Shown here: one piece after another, positions 1 through 7,955 of the stretch
How the letters are laid out: each line of letters opens with the position of its first letter
How positions within the stretch are numbered: the stretch's first letter is position 1
Assembly: GCA_029007825.1 (NCBI GenBank)
Contig: JAQXIO010000032.1
Coordinates: 1 to 64,000 of the forward strand
Reading direction: 5' to 3'
Length of the DNA stretch: 64,000 nucleotides
DNA from: Bacteroidales bacterium
GTDB lineage: Bacteria; Bacteroidota; Bacteroidia; Bacteroidales; JAQXIO01
The notes under the pieces: generated by a model
What the model was told of the DNA's origin: nothing
Databases searched by the model: none
The model's input: only the letters and a program-made list of their open reading frames with translations
Made by a program: the position numbers and the translations under genes

Positions 1-2
1 GC

Positions 3-530
3 CGCTCCTTCGTTACATTGGAATATCAATCGACCCGGACCGGATCAAAAGGTCTGTTTGCTTTGGATAATTTATGGGACGGACTGGGAGCTCTCTCTGT
101 AATTTATCCTCAAGCCAAATATTATTTCGGAAAAGTAACCATGTACAATACCTACGACCAGCAGGCACGTGACATGATTCTCTATTTTATGCACAAGCAT
201 TTTCCGGACAATGAAAAGCTTGTTACTCCGATTATTCCATTGCTCAGTGAACCCGATTTGAAACAAATGGCCGGCTTATTCGACAGTAACGATTTCAGGG
301 AAGACTTCAAAACATTAAACGCCGAAGTCCGGAAACTCGGACACAACATCCCCCCATTGGTCAGTGCCTATATGAGCCTTTCTCCGCAAATGAAGGTCTT
401 CGGAACTGCTGTCAATGAAGAATTCGGAATGGTAGAAGAAACAGGAATATTAATAGCTCTCGATGAAATTTTGGAAGAGAAAAAGGCTCGCCACATTCAC
501 TCTTTTATAAAAGAAATTACAGGTAATTAA
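3..530 (+). CDS. GNAT-type lipid N-acyltransferase (GlsB/OlsB-like), C-terminal part
   Basis: The reading frame is open from base 3 and has no credible start in the window, so the 5' end lies outside. The visible 175 residues resemble the C-terminal half of Bacteroidota proteins often labelled putative hemolysin or GNAT acyltransferase. That group includes GlsB, which N-acylates glycine to start glycine-lipid synthesis, and is related to OlsB of ornithine-lipid synthesis. Recognisable stretches are the segment RSFVTLEYQS at the window edge, the ALDNLWDGLGAL segment, and the late block AYMSLSPQMKVFGTAVN with EETGILIALDEIL. A TTG at base 18 is in frame but is an internal leucine, not a start. 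The usual partner would be an O-acyltransferase (GlsA), which is not visible here. The family placement is from memory of sequence patterns. The specific substrate is inference. Confidence 0.68.
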   Translation, partial: RSFVTLEYQSTRTGSKGLFALDNLWDGLGALSVIYPQAKYYFGKVTMYNTYDQQARDMILYFMHKHFPDNEKLVTPIIPLLSEPDLKQMAGLFDSNDFREDFKTLNAEVRKLGHNIPPLVSAYMSLSPQMKVFGTAVNEEFGMVEETGILIALDEILEEKKARHIHSFIKEITGN

Positions 531-815
531 ACCCGTAATAATTTATCGGAAAGTTCCTCAATATTTTCTTTAAGAAACAGAATACAAATATTTAATTACA
601 AGAAACTTAGAAGATACACAAAATACAGACTGTCTTTTGGCAGAAAAATATCTGTCACAAAAATATCGCCGGAAAACAATCCACAACAAAAAATTTTCCC
701 CAATAAATCCTTTAAAACGAAAAAAAAACAGGGGAAATTTCCAGAAGAATCCCGACAAATATCATCAGAAAGAACCGGCTTATTAGCACAAAAAAGAATC
801 TAAGCAGATTATAAC
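531..815. other. AT-rich intergenic stretch with no gene
   Basis: About 340 bases separate the acyltransferase stop from the end of the DUF3109 gene. Apart from the terminator palindrome at its right end, I see no gene, tRNA or convincing small ORF. The only open frame, a 62-residue one on the minus strand, is rich in Phe and Lys as expected from chance translation of AT-rich DNA. Confidence 0.6.
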
Positions 816-866
816 TACAAACAAAAGAAGGGGGAATAAAATTTATTCCCCCTTCTTTTGTTTGTA
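816..866. terminator. Bidirectional terminator, 25-bp perfect inverted repeat
   Basis: Bases 816-840 are the exact reverse complement of 842-866, with a single base between them. The stem has a GGGGG/CCCCC core flanked by A- and T-rich arms, so each strand ends in a T-rich arm when transcribed. It lies 6 bases beyond the stop of the minus-strand DUF3109 gene and downstream of the plus-strand acyltransferase. It can therefore end both transcripts. Confidence 0.85.
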
Positions 867-872
867 TAATAT

Positions 873-1454
873 CTACCTCTGTTGTTGCTTACTAAGCAAA
901 TCTGCCGCCGCTTCCAGTTGCTTATACCATTCACTACCGAACTTTCGGATAAGCGGTTCCTTTAAAAACTGATAAACCGGCACTCCACATCTCCTGCCCA
1001 GCACTTCTGCGGCACGACAAACCTCCCATCGATGATAATTTACAGCCCGGAAATCCCGATAAGTATCTACACGTACCGGATAAAGATGGCAGGATACCGG
1101 CTTATAAAAAGAGATACGACCTTCACGGTACGCTTTCTCTATGGCACACTTACACATACCCTGATCATCGTAACAGGTAAAAACACAATCCTTTCCGTTC
1201 ACAATCGAAGTAACCAAATCTCCGTCGTTATCGTAATATGCAACGCCCTGATGTCCGATTATATTCTTTGCTTCGGAACTCAAATCATCCCACACCTCGG
1301 GAAGTATCTCCTCCAGAATTTCCAGTTCCTCATCCTCCAGAGGCGCACCTGATTCCCCTTCGACACAACAACGTCCTTTACAATGGGATAAATCACACAC
1401 AAAACGCCTCTCGATAAGATCGAGGCTGATTATAGTATCATCAATTTGTAACAC
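873..1454 (-). CDS. DUF3109 family cysteine-rich protein
   Basis: This is a 193-residue protein of the DUF3109 family, widespread in Bacteroidota and without an assigned function. It has eleven cysteines: C20, C25, C29 and C30 near the N-terminus, C90, C94, C101 and C103 in the middle, then C122, C146 and C156. Their close grouping is like that of YkgJ-type proteins and suggests bound zinc or an iron-sulfur cluster. The metal is inference. There is no signal peptide, so a cytoplasmic location is likely. The gene stands alone: it ends at the palindromic terminator 816-866 and the next minus-strand gene upstream, gpmI, is closed off by its own terminator. Length matches the family. The family call is firm but the role is unknown. 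Confidence 0.8.
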   Translation of the reverse strand: MLQIDDTIISLDLIERRFVCDLSHCKGRCCVEGESGAPLEDEELEILEEILPEVWDDLSSEAKNIIGHQGVAYYDNDGDLVTSIVNGKDCVFTCYDDQGMCKCAIEKAYREGRISFYKPVSCHLYPVRVDTYRDFRAVNYHRWEVCRAAEVLGRRCGVPVYQFLKEPLIRKFGSEWYKQLEAAADLLSKQQQR

Positions 1455-1667
1455 TTCTGTACAATTAAAATATTTAAACCCTGTTCTTCTTTTAGTTCTC
1501 TACGAAAGATAGAGAATAAAAACAAATCGGAAAAATAAGTTTCCTATTCTAATTACTAAAGCATACTACTTTAGTATGAAAACCTTTTACCGGATTAATA
1601 TGAAACCGGGATATCATTCAATGTCATCCGTTCTACCGCAACAGTTGTCCCGGAAAACATCAAAAGC

Positions 1668-1707
1668 AAGCCCGTTCCAGACCGAAGGCCGAAACGGGCT
1701 TATCGTA
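1668..1707 (-). terminator. Rho-independent terminator of gpmI
   Basis: On the minus strand, bases 1701-1693 and 1676-1668 form a perfect 9-bp GC-rich stem (AAGCCCGTT against AACGGGCTT). It is followed by a T-rich run read from bases 1666-1662. It sits about 20 bases past the gpmI stop. Confidence 0.75.
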
Positions 1708-1720
1708 ACTCTATCGATTA

Positions 1721-3244
1721 TTATTTAATCAGAGAATGGCCCGTCATCTCTGCCGGCTGCTCGATTCCCATAATTGCACATATGGAAGGAGCGACATCGG
1801 CAAGGATACCATTTTCTACTTTTGCATCTTTTCGTTCGGTTACATAAACAAACGGAACCGGATTTAAAGAGTGTGCCGTATTCGGAGATCCGTCACTATT
1901 TTGAGCGTTATCTGCGTTGCCATGGTCGGCAATAATAATAACCTCATAACCATTAGCCTTAGCTGCCTCAATCGTCTCTTTCAAACAAGCATCTACGGCA
2001 ACGACAGCCTTTTCGATTGCGCCATATACACCCGTATGGCCTACCATATCGCCGTTGGCATAATTTACTACGATAAAATCGAAAATATTTTTATTTATTT
2101 CTGCAACCAAAGCATCCTTTACTTCATAAGCACTCATTTCCGGTTTAAGATCATAAGTAGCCACCTTAGGAGATGGAATCAGAATACGGTTTTCTCCTTC
2201 GAATTCAGCTTCACGACCTCCGTTAAAGAAGAAAGTAACATGTGCATATTTTTCTGTTTCCGCGATATGCAGTTGTTTCAGATTTTGGGACGACAAATAC
2301 TCGCCCAAAGTATTATTCACATTCTCCTTGTCGAAAAGAATATGTACATTCTTGAAAGTAGCATCGTAAGGAGTCATCGTATAATACTGGAGATTCGGAA
2401 TTACATGCATTCCCGCTTCCGGCATATCTTTCTGAGTAAGAACAGCCGTAAGCTCTTTCGCCCGGTCGTTACGGAAGTTAAAGAAAATAACAACATCTCC
2501 CTCTTGTATAACGCTAATCGGATTTCCGTTTTTTACATGTACGATAGGTTTGATAAACTCATCCGTAATCCCTTCGTCATAAGATTCCTGAACGGCCTTA
2601 ATCATATCTTCCGAACGTTTTCCAATCCCTTTTACGAGAAGATCATAGGCTTCTTTAACACGCTCCCAACGTTTATCGCGATCCATTGCATAATAACGAC
2701 CTATAATAGAGGCAATCTTTCCGGTTGATTTTTTCAGGTGATTCTCTAACTGTTCGATAAAACCTTTTCCACTCTTCGGATCTGTATCACGGCCATCCAT
2801 AAAACAATGCACAAACGTTTTATCGACACCATATTCCTTGGCTATATCCGTCAGTTTAAAAAGATGCTCGAGCGAACTGTGTACTCCTCCGTCCGAAACC
2901 AGACCCATTAAATGAATCTGTTTACCGTTCTTCTTGGCATAACTGTAAGCATTTTTTATTTCAGGATTTTCCAGAATAGAATTGTCGCGGCATGCCATAT
3001 TGATTTTTACAAGATCCTGGTAAACGACACGTCCAGCTCCAATATTCAAATGGCCGACTTCCGAATTTCCCATCTGTCCGTCAGGTAATCCGACATTTTC
3101 ACCGGATGCCTGCAACTGAGAATGAGGATAATTTGCCAGCAAAGAATCCCAATACGGAGTCGGAGTATTATAAATTACATCTGATTTTGACTTGTTACCG
3201 ATGCCCCAGCCATCGCAAATAACCAAAAGAGCTTTCTTCTTCAT
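1721..3244 (-). CDS. gpmI: 2,3-bisphosphoglycerate-independent phosphoglycerate mutase
   Basis: This enzyme interconverts 3- and 2-phosphoglycerate in glycolysis and gluconeogenesis without a bisphosphoglycerate cofactor, in the cytoplasm. At 507 residues it matches the usual length. Asp11 in the DGWG motif is a metal ligand of the phosphatase-like domain, and Ser61 in GNSEVGH is the phosphoserine nucleophile. The C-terminal ADHGNAD motif supplies further metal ligands. The phosphotransferase domain is inserted between the two halves, as in the alkaline phosphatase superfamily. It is monocistronic: a Bacteroidota -7 element (TACCTTTG on the minus strand) lies at 3296-3289 and a hairpin terminator follows the stop. 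Confidence 0.97.
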   Translation of the reverse strand: MKKKALLVICDGWGIGNKSKSDVIYNTPTPYWDSLLANYPHSQLQASGENVGLPDGQMGNSEVGHLNIGAGRVVYQDLVKINMACRDNSILENPEIKNAYSYAKKNGKQIHLMGLVSDGGVHSSLEHLFKLTDIAKEYGVDKTFVHCFMDGRDTDPKSGKGFIEQLENHLKKSTGKIASIIGRYYAMDRDKRWERVKEAYDLLVKGIGKRSEDMIKAVQESYDEGITDEFIKPIVHVKNGNPISVIQEGDVVIFFNFRNDRAKELTAVLTQKDMPEAGMHVIPNLQYYTMTPYDATFKNVHILFDKENVNNTLGEYLSSQNLKQLHIAETEKYAHVTFFFNGGREAEFEGENRILIPSPKVATYDLKPEMSAYEVKDALVAEINKNIFDFIVVNYANGDMVGHTGVYGAIEKAVVAVDACLKETIEAAKANGYEVIIIADHGNADNAQNSDGSPNTAHSLNPVPFVYVTERKDAKVENGILADVAPSICAIMGIEQPAEMTGHSLIK

Positions 3245-3288
3245 AAGATCTTATTTAATTGGAAATTACTACTTCTTCTAACCGGCGA

Positions 3289-3296
3289 CAAAGGTA
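3289..3296 (-). promoter_or_regulatory. Putative -7 element of gpmI
   Basis: Read on the minus strand, this is TACCTTTG, a match to the Bacteroidota -7 consensus TAnnTTTG. It lies about 45 bases before the gpmI start codon. I do not see a TTTG -33 box at the ideal distance, so the call rests on the -7 box and its position. Confidence 0.5.
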
Positions 3297-3332
3297 GCAA
3301 TTTTCAGTTAAATAAAACTATTTAGATCGATT

Positions 3333-4700
3333 CTATTTAAGCTCGATTTCAAAAACCGTATCCATATCGTCCGGTAAAGGAAAATACTGGTAAGTAGGCT
3401 TATTCAGATTGACATAAAAATTATTTTCGGTGCCTCCATCTCCCCACCAATTGCTTTCTGTCTGAATTTCAGATCCGTCGCGCAACAATCGCACCTTCTT
3501 TACCTTACCACCAAGACCCTTCATATTAATATGTCCGATTTTAGGATATGTCCAATGGAGATATATTTTATTTCCTTTTTGCGTAATAAAACCCCATTCC
3601 GGTTTTTCAAAAGCGGAAGCACTCCCGCAACCGTAAACACTTTCACCGTTCAAACGCATCCATTCACCGACCTTATTCAGAATCTTTATGGAAGATTCCG
3701 GAATATTACCACGGGCATCCGGACCTACGTTCAAAAGTAAATTTCCATCTTTACTCACACAATTCACCAAAGTATGAATAATCGACTCCGGACTTTTCCA
3801 ATTTTGATCGATACGGCTGTATCCCCACGAATTATTCAGTGTCAAACAAGTCTCCCACGGCAAAAAACGGTTATCGACATCTTTAATACAAGCATCGGGA
3901 ACACCCTGTTCGGGTGTTTCGAAATCACCATATACAGAAACACGCCGATCGTTCTCGATCGTTCCGTCTCCTAAAAGCCGGTTATTAAGGATAATACCCG
4001 GCTGATACGAACGAACCATTTTTATCAGCTTTTCGGCTTCCCATTTTTCCGCCTTCATATCTCCGTATGAGAAATCGAACCACATAATATCCAGATGTCC
4101 GTAATCCGTAACCAACTCTTTTACCTGACCATGCATAAAGGCCAGATAATTGTCCCAATCGATCTTATCTTTTTTAAATTTTTCATTTCCACGCATCGGA
4201 TGATGCATATCGTCATACTTAGGATAATCAGGATGATGCCAATCGATTACGGAGAAATAAAGACCGACCTTCAAACCTTCTGCCCTGAAAGCATCCAGAA
4301 ATTCCCGGACTATATCCCTTTTGCAAGGCGTATTGGTCGATTTATAATCGCTTAATTTCGTATCCCACAATGCGAAACCCTCATGATGCTTCGCCGTGAG
4401 TACAGCATACTTCATTCCTGCTTTTTTAGCCAACTTCGCCCATTCACGCGGATTATAATCTACCGGATTAAACTCTTCAAAATAAATCTGGTATTGCTCA
4501 TCCGGGATTTTCTCGACACTTTTGACCCATTCACCGCGTGCTGGAATAGAATAAAGACCGAAATGAATAAACATACCGAAACGGTCCTGACGCCACCACT
4601 CCGTACGGTCCAGTATCTCATTATACAAGTTCGCACCTGTCTGAGCCGGCAAAAGAACAGCAAAATATAATCCCAATAACAAAAACAATATCTTTTTCAT
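3333..4700 (-). CDS. GH29 alpha-L-fucosidase, secreted
   Basis: This 455-residue exo-glycosidase removes terminal alpha-L-fucose from host or plant glycans. An N-terminal signal peptide (MKKILFLLLGLYFAVLLPAQ) sends it to the periplasm or surface. The GH29 barrel begins at about residue 35. FGMFIHFGLYS (41-51) and AKHHEGFALWDT (103-114) are family blocks. Asp209 in IMWFD matches the retaining nucleophile. The C-terminal 90 residues look like the short beta-sandwich domain of the family. It is the last gene of a three-gene minus-strand operon, 56 bases after the SGNH hydrolase and downstream of the GH2-like enzyme. Linkage preference (alpha-1,2 versus 1,3/1,4) cannot be read from the sequence. 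Confidence 0.93.
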   Translation of the reverse strand: MKKILFLLLGLYFAVLLPAQTGANLYNEILDRTEWWRQDRFGMFIHFGLYSIPARGEWVKSVEKIPDEQYQIYFEEFNPVDYNPREWAKLAKKAGMKYAVLTAKHHEGFALWDTKLSDYKSTNTPCKRDIVREFLDAFRAEGLKVGLYFSVIDWHHPDYPKYDDMHHPMRGNEKFKKDKIDWDNYLAFMHGQVKELVTDYGHLDIMWFDFSYGDMKAEKWEAEKLIKMVRSYQPGIILNNRLLGDGTIENDRRVSVYGDFETPEQGVPDACIKDVDNRFLPWETCLTLNNSWGYSRIDQNWKSPESIIHTLVNCVSKDGNLLLNVGPDARGNIPESSIKILNKVGEWMRLNGESVYGCGSASAFEKPEWGFITQKGNKIYLHWTYPKIGHINMKGLGGKVKKVRLLRDGSEIQTESNWWGDGGTENNFYVNLNKPTYQYFPLPDDMDTVFEIELK

Positions 4701-4756
4701 GGTTTTCCGATAAAAACAGTTAGCAACACAAGTTATTCGTAATTAATGCTTTATAA

Positions 4757-5539
4757 TTATTTCGAATTAAAAATACCGATTAAAGCTTTACCCCAGAATT
4801 CAGCTAACTTAGAGCCTCCCTTCGCATTCGGATGCAGATAAAAAACGCCGGCGTTTCCGTCTTCCGCAAAAAAATCCGTAAGATAATTATCTTTAAAATA
4901 ATCATACGCCTTGGTATCCCCTTTATATACTTGTCCCGGGGTCGTTACGGCATAATCCTGAATAAGCCCGTCCAACTCAGGATAGTAACTTTTCAGGCGT
5001 TTTTGCCCCTCTACTAAATACATCGCGCCGTTATATGTGTTCGGACTATACCAGATCGGATAGTTTAAAACGATTTTACAATCAGGATACAGAGCAAGCA
5101 ACTTATCAATAATCGCTTTCATATTCGTTCTGTACTGGCCTGCGGAAACCGGAGCCCCGTGCGTTCCTCTTATCGCACTGTCATTTGTTCCCAGCATAAC
5201 TGAAAACATCAGTAAAGCCGACTCGTCGTTTTTATAATGATCTGCAGCCTGCTGCACTTTTGAAAACAATGTACCTTCGACCGGTAAAAAATCGACGGTC
5301 GTACTTCCGCTTACCCCACAATTCGTAACATCGACTTTCACATTCTTAAGATGTTTCCGAAGATAATCTCCGGTCTTTATGGGGGGGGCCGTGCGTGAGG
5401 GCTCATCCAGTAAAGCCCCTTCGCTTATACTGTTGCCGATAAATACGACATTCAGATTCTGCTTCGTACTATTAGTAGAAGCGACACACACGACAATTGC
5501 ACTTAAAAGAAACGAAACGACACAAGCTATCTTTTTCAT
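4757..5539 (-). CDS. Secreted SGNH/GDSL-family hydrolase (possible carbohydrate esterase)
   Basis: This 260-residue protein has a signal peptide (about residues 1-21) and SGNH hydrolase blocks: Ser37 in GNSIS, Gly78 in GVSG, Asn119 in GTND and His236 in LHPNAKG. Such enzymes remove acetyl or other acyl groups from sugars. Between two glycosidase genes, a deacetylase that exposes glycans to them is the likely job, but the substrate is inference. One oddity is that the residue three before the catalytic histidine, usually Asp, is Phe233. A second is that codons 51-53 contain an uninterrupted run of eight C on the coding strand (bases 5388-5381), a possible slippage site. It follows the GH2-like gene by 18 bases and precedes the fucosidase by 56. 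Confidence 0.85.
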   Translation of the reverse strand: MKKIACVVSFLLSAIVVCVASTNSTKQNLNVVFIGNSISEGALLDEPSRTAPPIKTGDYLRKHLKNVKVDVTNCGVSGSTTVDFLPVEGTLFSKVQQAADHYKNDESALLMFSVMLGTNDSAIRGTHGAPVSAGQYRTNMKAIIDKLLALYPDCKIVLNYPIWYSPNTYNGAMYLVEGQKRLKSYYPELDGLIQDYAVTTPGQVYKGDTKAYDYFKDNYLTDFFAEDGNAGVFYLHPNAKGGSKLAEFWGKALIGIFNSK

Positions 5540-5557
5540 TATATATACATTAAGATA

Positions 5558-6871
5558 TTAACGACTCCGTACGTAAAAAGGAATATTAGAAAATGCGGCA
5601 TGATTCCCCTCATCGTACCCAGCAACAAAAAGACGGTATGCCCCCTCTTTTAAAGGAACGGAAAAACGAATGCAACCCTCTCCTGTCCCTTCGACAGCAC
5701 AATCAACAGCCGCAGGCTTTTTCTCACCGTTACCACCATAACCGAAATCAGTCTGCTCCGGTAATATTTCCCATTTATAAACGACTTTATCGTTAGGAGC
5801 ATCACGCATCCAAACCTGAGCGAAAGCCTTTTCTCCTGGTTCCAGATAGACAAAATCCATTGCTTTCTGTTGATTCAACTTCATCGAATCGACTCTCGGA
5901 GCCCTGTTTGCGGGCCATCTACCCGTCCATTCGTAACGCATTACATCTACCGCTTCGGTTTCCCGCCACTCTTTATCGAACATTCCGAACCACGTATGCG
6001 TATATTCCTGATGTTGACGCCAGAGAAAAACAAAAGAACCGAGACACATCTCCTTGTCTTTAAGAATCGTACCTTCATAACGTTCTTTATACTTATCTGC
6101 CTTTTCACTGCTATTCTCTTCTACATGATAATTCCATGGGGTTCGGGGCATCTGCCAGAATCCGGTCGGACCCCATTCCGTAACCATATAAGGTTTATTC
6201 CAGCCCCATTCACGGAGCCAAACCGGAATCTGGAGCAAATCACCATATTCGTTAATACCCAATAAATCGAGGTCTGGACACTGTTTTACAAGTGCTCCGA
6301 TTTTATGCTCTGTAATAGAACCGACAACCGTCATTACCGGATGGTTCGGGTCAATTTCATGAATAGCCTTAGCGAGGTCGTTCACAGCATCCCAAACCTT
6401 CATATTGTAATATATCTTATTCGGCTCATACACTTTCTGAGGTACGTGATCCAGTTCATTACCTAATGCCCACATTAACACGGCAGGATGATCCTTCATA
6501 TTCCGGACAATATCCAATACCTTTTCATGTTGAGCCCGGACTGCAGCCGTATCGTCATAATTAAAGCCTCCGCGCTGGGAAGCAACCGGAAGATTGGCCA
6601 GTACCATCAGTCCCAGTTTATGCGCCTCATCCAATGATTTCTGATTGCTACCGGAACGAATTCCGTTACCGCCATACTTCTTTACCAAATCAATTCCGGT
6701 ATGTCCCACCGCCCCTTTCACGAAAGTAGGTTTCCCGTCCACGGTCAGGACATATCCTGATTTTTTGTTTTTTATTTCTACCTTTTTGCTTTTTGCACTA
6801 ATACCTGTAAAACAAAAGAATGAGAAAAATAATACAAAAAAAGAAAATAATCTGAAGAAATTTTTATTCAT
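5558..6871 (-). CDS. Glycoside hydrolase, GH2-type TIM-barrel enzyme
   Basis: The preferred start at 6871 gives 437 residues that open with a signal peptide (MNKNFFRLFSFFVLFFSFFC then FTGISA). An ATG at 6904 would add eleven residues before it and is less likely. The catalytic barrel of clan GH-A is clear: Glu139 in MWALGNE fits the acid/base and Glu232 in VTEWGPTG fits the nucleophile. The usual N-terminal jelly-roll and immunoglobulin-like domains of GH2 are absent, so this is a barrel plus a roughly 100-residue C-terminal beta domain. It may be a beta-galactosidase, mannosidase or glucuronidase type; I cannot choose. It is the first gene of the operon with the SGNH hydrolase and fucosidase. 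A divergent promoter region separates it from recO. Confidence 0.82.
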   Translation of the reverse strand: MNKNFFRLFSFFVLFFSFFCFTGISAKSKKVEIKNKKSGYVLTVDGKPTFVKGAVGHTGIDLVKKYGGNGIRSGSNQKSLDEAHKLGLMVLANLPVASQRGGFNYDDTAAVRAQHEKVLDIVRNMKDHPAVLMWALGNELDHVPQKVYEPNKIYYNMKVWDAVNDLAKAIHEIDPNHPVMTVVGSITEHKIGALVKQCPDLDLLGINEYGDLLQIPVWLREWGWNKPYMVTEWGPTGFWQMPRTPWNYHVEENSSEKADKYKERYEGTILKDKEMCLGSFVFLWRQHQEYTHTWFGMFDKEWRETEAVDVMRYEWTGRWPANRAPRVDSMKLNQQKAMDFVYLEPGEKAFAQVWMRDAPNDKVVYKWEILPEQTDFGYGGNGEKKPAAVDCAVEGTGEGCIRFSVPLKEGAYRLFVAGYDEGNHAAFSNIPFYVRSR

Positions 6872-6929
6872 ATCTAAAGTGTGTTTTGTCAAGGTGATGA
6901 TCAAATAATGGCCTTCTGAACCTAAAATG

Positions 6930-6937
6930 CAAATGTA
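6930..6937 (-). promoter_or_regulatory. Putative -7 element of the glycosidase operon
   Basis: Read on the minus strand, this is TACATTTG, matching TAnnTTTG, about 59 bases before the ATG at 6871. A -33 box is not obvious. The element lies back to back with the recO -7 element at 6950-6957. Confidence 0.45.
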
Positions 6938-6949
6938 AGAAAAAAGCTA

Positions 6950-6957
6950 TAACTTTG
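6950..6957 (+). promoter_or_regulatory. Putative -7 element of recO
   Basis: TAACTTTG matches the Bacteroidota -7 consensus and ends 21 bases before the recO ATG. This spacing fits a short leader. No clear TTTG box is found about 19 bases upstream. Confidence 0.5.
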
Positions 6958-6978
6958 CATAAGTCGTAAATCAAAAAG

Positions 6979-7704
6979 ATGCAGCAGAAGACCAAAGGTA
7001 TCGTACTGGCAAACCTTGCTTACAACGATAAATATTCCATAATACAAGTATTTACGGAAGAGTCGGGACGCATTTCTTATATGCTGCCCAGAAAAAGTTC
7101 AAAAAGGCAAACTCTTTCGAAAGCTCTTTTTATGCCTTTGAGTTTGCTGGAAATACAAACAAGTTGCTCGGGTAAACGGGAAATATACCCGCTAAAAGAA
7201 GCCAGAAGCCTCTATCCGTTACATCGTATTTACACCTCTCCAATAAAAAGTTCCCTGCTCTTTTTTATCGCTGAAATCCTGACAAAAGCCTTGCGGGAGG
7301 CTCCTGCCGATATCCTGCTCTTCCGGTATCTGGAAAAAAGCATTCTGTTTCTGGAAGAGACGGAACAAAGCATTGCCAACTTCCACATTCTTTTTTTATT
7401 CCGGTTGACACGTTTTTTGGGCTTTCCTCCCAACCTGAGTAATCATTCTGGAATAGGCTATTTCGACATGATAGAAGGCTGTTTCGTAGCCACTCCCCCC
7501 ATACACAATCATTATCTGCCTCATGACGAAGGTAAAATTCTACTATTGCTGGAGAAAATGGATTTTCCGAATATGGCACTTTTCAGTTTTTCAAAGAAAG
7601 AACGATTTTTAATCTTAGAGCGTATCATCGAATATTTCCGGTTGCATATTCCCAATTTCACCGAAATAAAAAGTTATTCCGTACTTCAAGAAATTTTCTC
7701 ATAA
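6979..7704 (+). CDS. recO: DNA repair protein RecO
   Basis: RecO works with RecR to load RecA onto SSB-coated single-stranded DNA during recombinational repair. The 241-residue length fits the family. The N-terminal OB-fold is recognisable from GIVLANLAYNDKYSIIQVFT and the RISYMLPRK segment, followed by an all-helical C-terminal domain. The zinc-binding cysteines found in some RecO proteins are absent, as in many Bacteroidota homologues. It is transcribed divergently from the glycosidase operon and followed by tRNA-Arg, which has its own promoter. Confidence 0.92.
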   Translation: MQQKTKGIVLANLAYNDKYSIIQVFTEESGRISYMLPRKSSKRQTLSKALFMPLSLLEIQTSCSGKREIYPLKEARSLYPLHRIYTSPIKSSLLFFIAEILTKALREAPADILLFRYLEKSILFLEETEQSIANFHILFLFRLTRFLGFPPNLSNHSGIGYFDMIEGCFVATPPIHNHYLPHDEGKILLLLEKMDFPNMALFSFSKKERFLILERIIEYFRLHIPNFTEIKSYSVLQEIFS

Positions 7705-7726
7705 AATAATTTTAGACAGATAGAAA

Positions 7727-7757
7727 TTTGCCCTCTTTGTGCAATATATTATCTTTG
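7727..7757 (+). promoter_or_regulatory. Bacteroidota promoter of tRNA-Arg
   Basis: The sequence shows TTTG at 7727-7730, a 19-base spacer and TATCTTTG at 7750-7757. This is a full match to the sigma-ABfr consensus TTTG-N19-TAnnTTTG. The mature tRNA begins 17 bases after the -7 box. Confidence 0.85.
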
Positions 7758-7774
7758 CAACACTTTTGATAAAC

Positions 7775-7846
7775 GGCTCTGTAGTTCAATGGATAGAACA
7801 AAAGTTTCCTAAACTTTAGATCCGGGTTCGATTCCCGGCGGAGCTA
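7775..7846 (+). tRNA. tRNA-Arg (CCT anticodon)
   Basis: It folds as a cloverleaf. The acceptor stem pairs 7775-7781 with 7839-7845 (two G-U type pairs). The anticodon stem AAAGT/ACTTT encloses loop TTCCTAA with anticodon CCT at 7808-7810. The T arm is CCGGG-TTCGATT-CCCGG and the discriminator is A7846. CCA is not encoded. It reads the AGG codon. Confidence 0.95.
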
Positions 7847-7955
7847 CAAAAACTATCGTTTACGATCTATTTCCTGCTATTTATCTTATTTTATCTCTTC
7901 AATCAATACAGGATAAACGGATTATACAAAAGCATCCTTCACAAAATAAAAGAAT

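Noticed and set aside
570..758. Possible small gene on the minus strand in the first intergenic gap
   Set aside because: The 62-residue product is a chance translation of AT-rich DNA, rich in Phe and Lys, without a start context or known motif.
1871..2728. Open frame of 285 residues on the plus strand opposite gpmI
   Set aside because: It is a shadow of the gpmI gene with no recognisable domain, start context or promoter.
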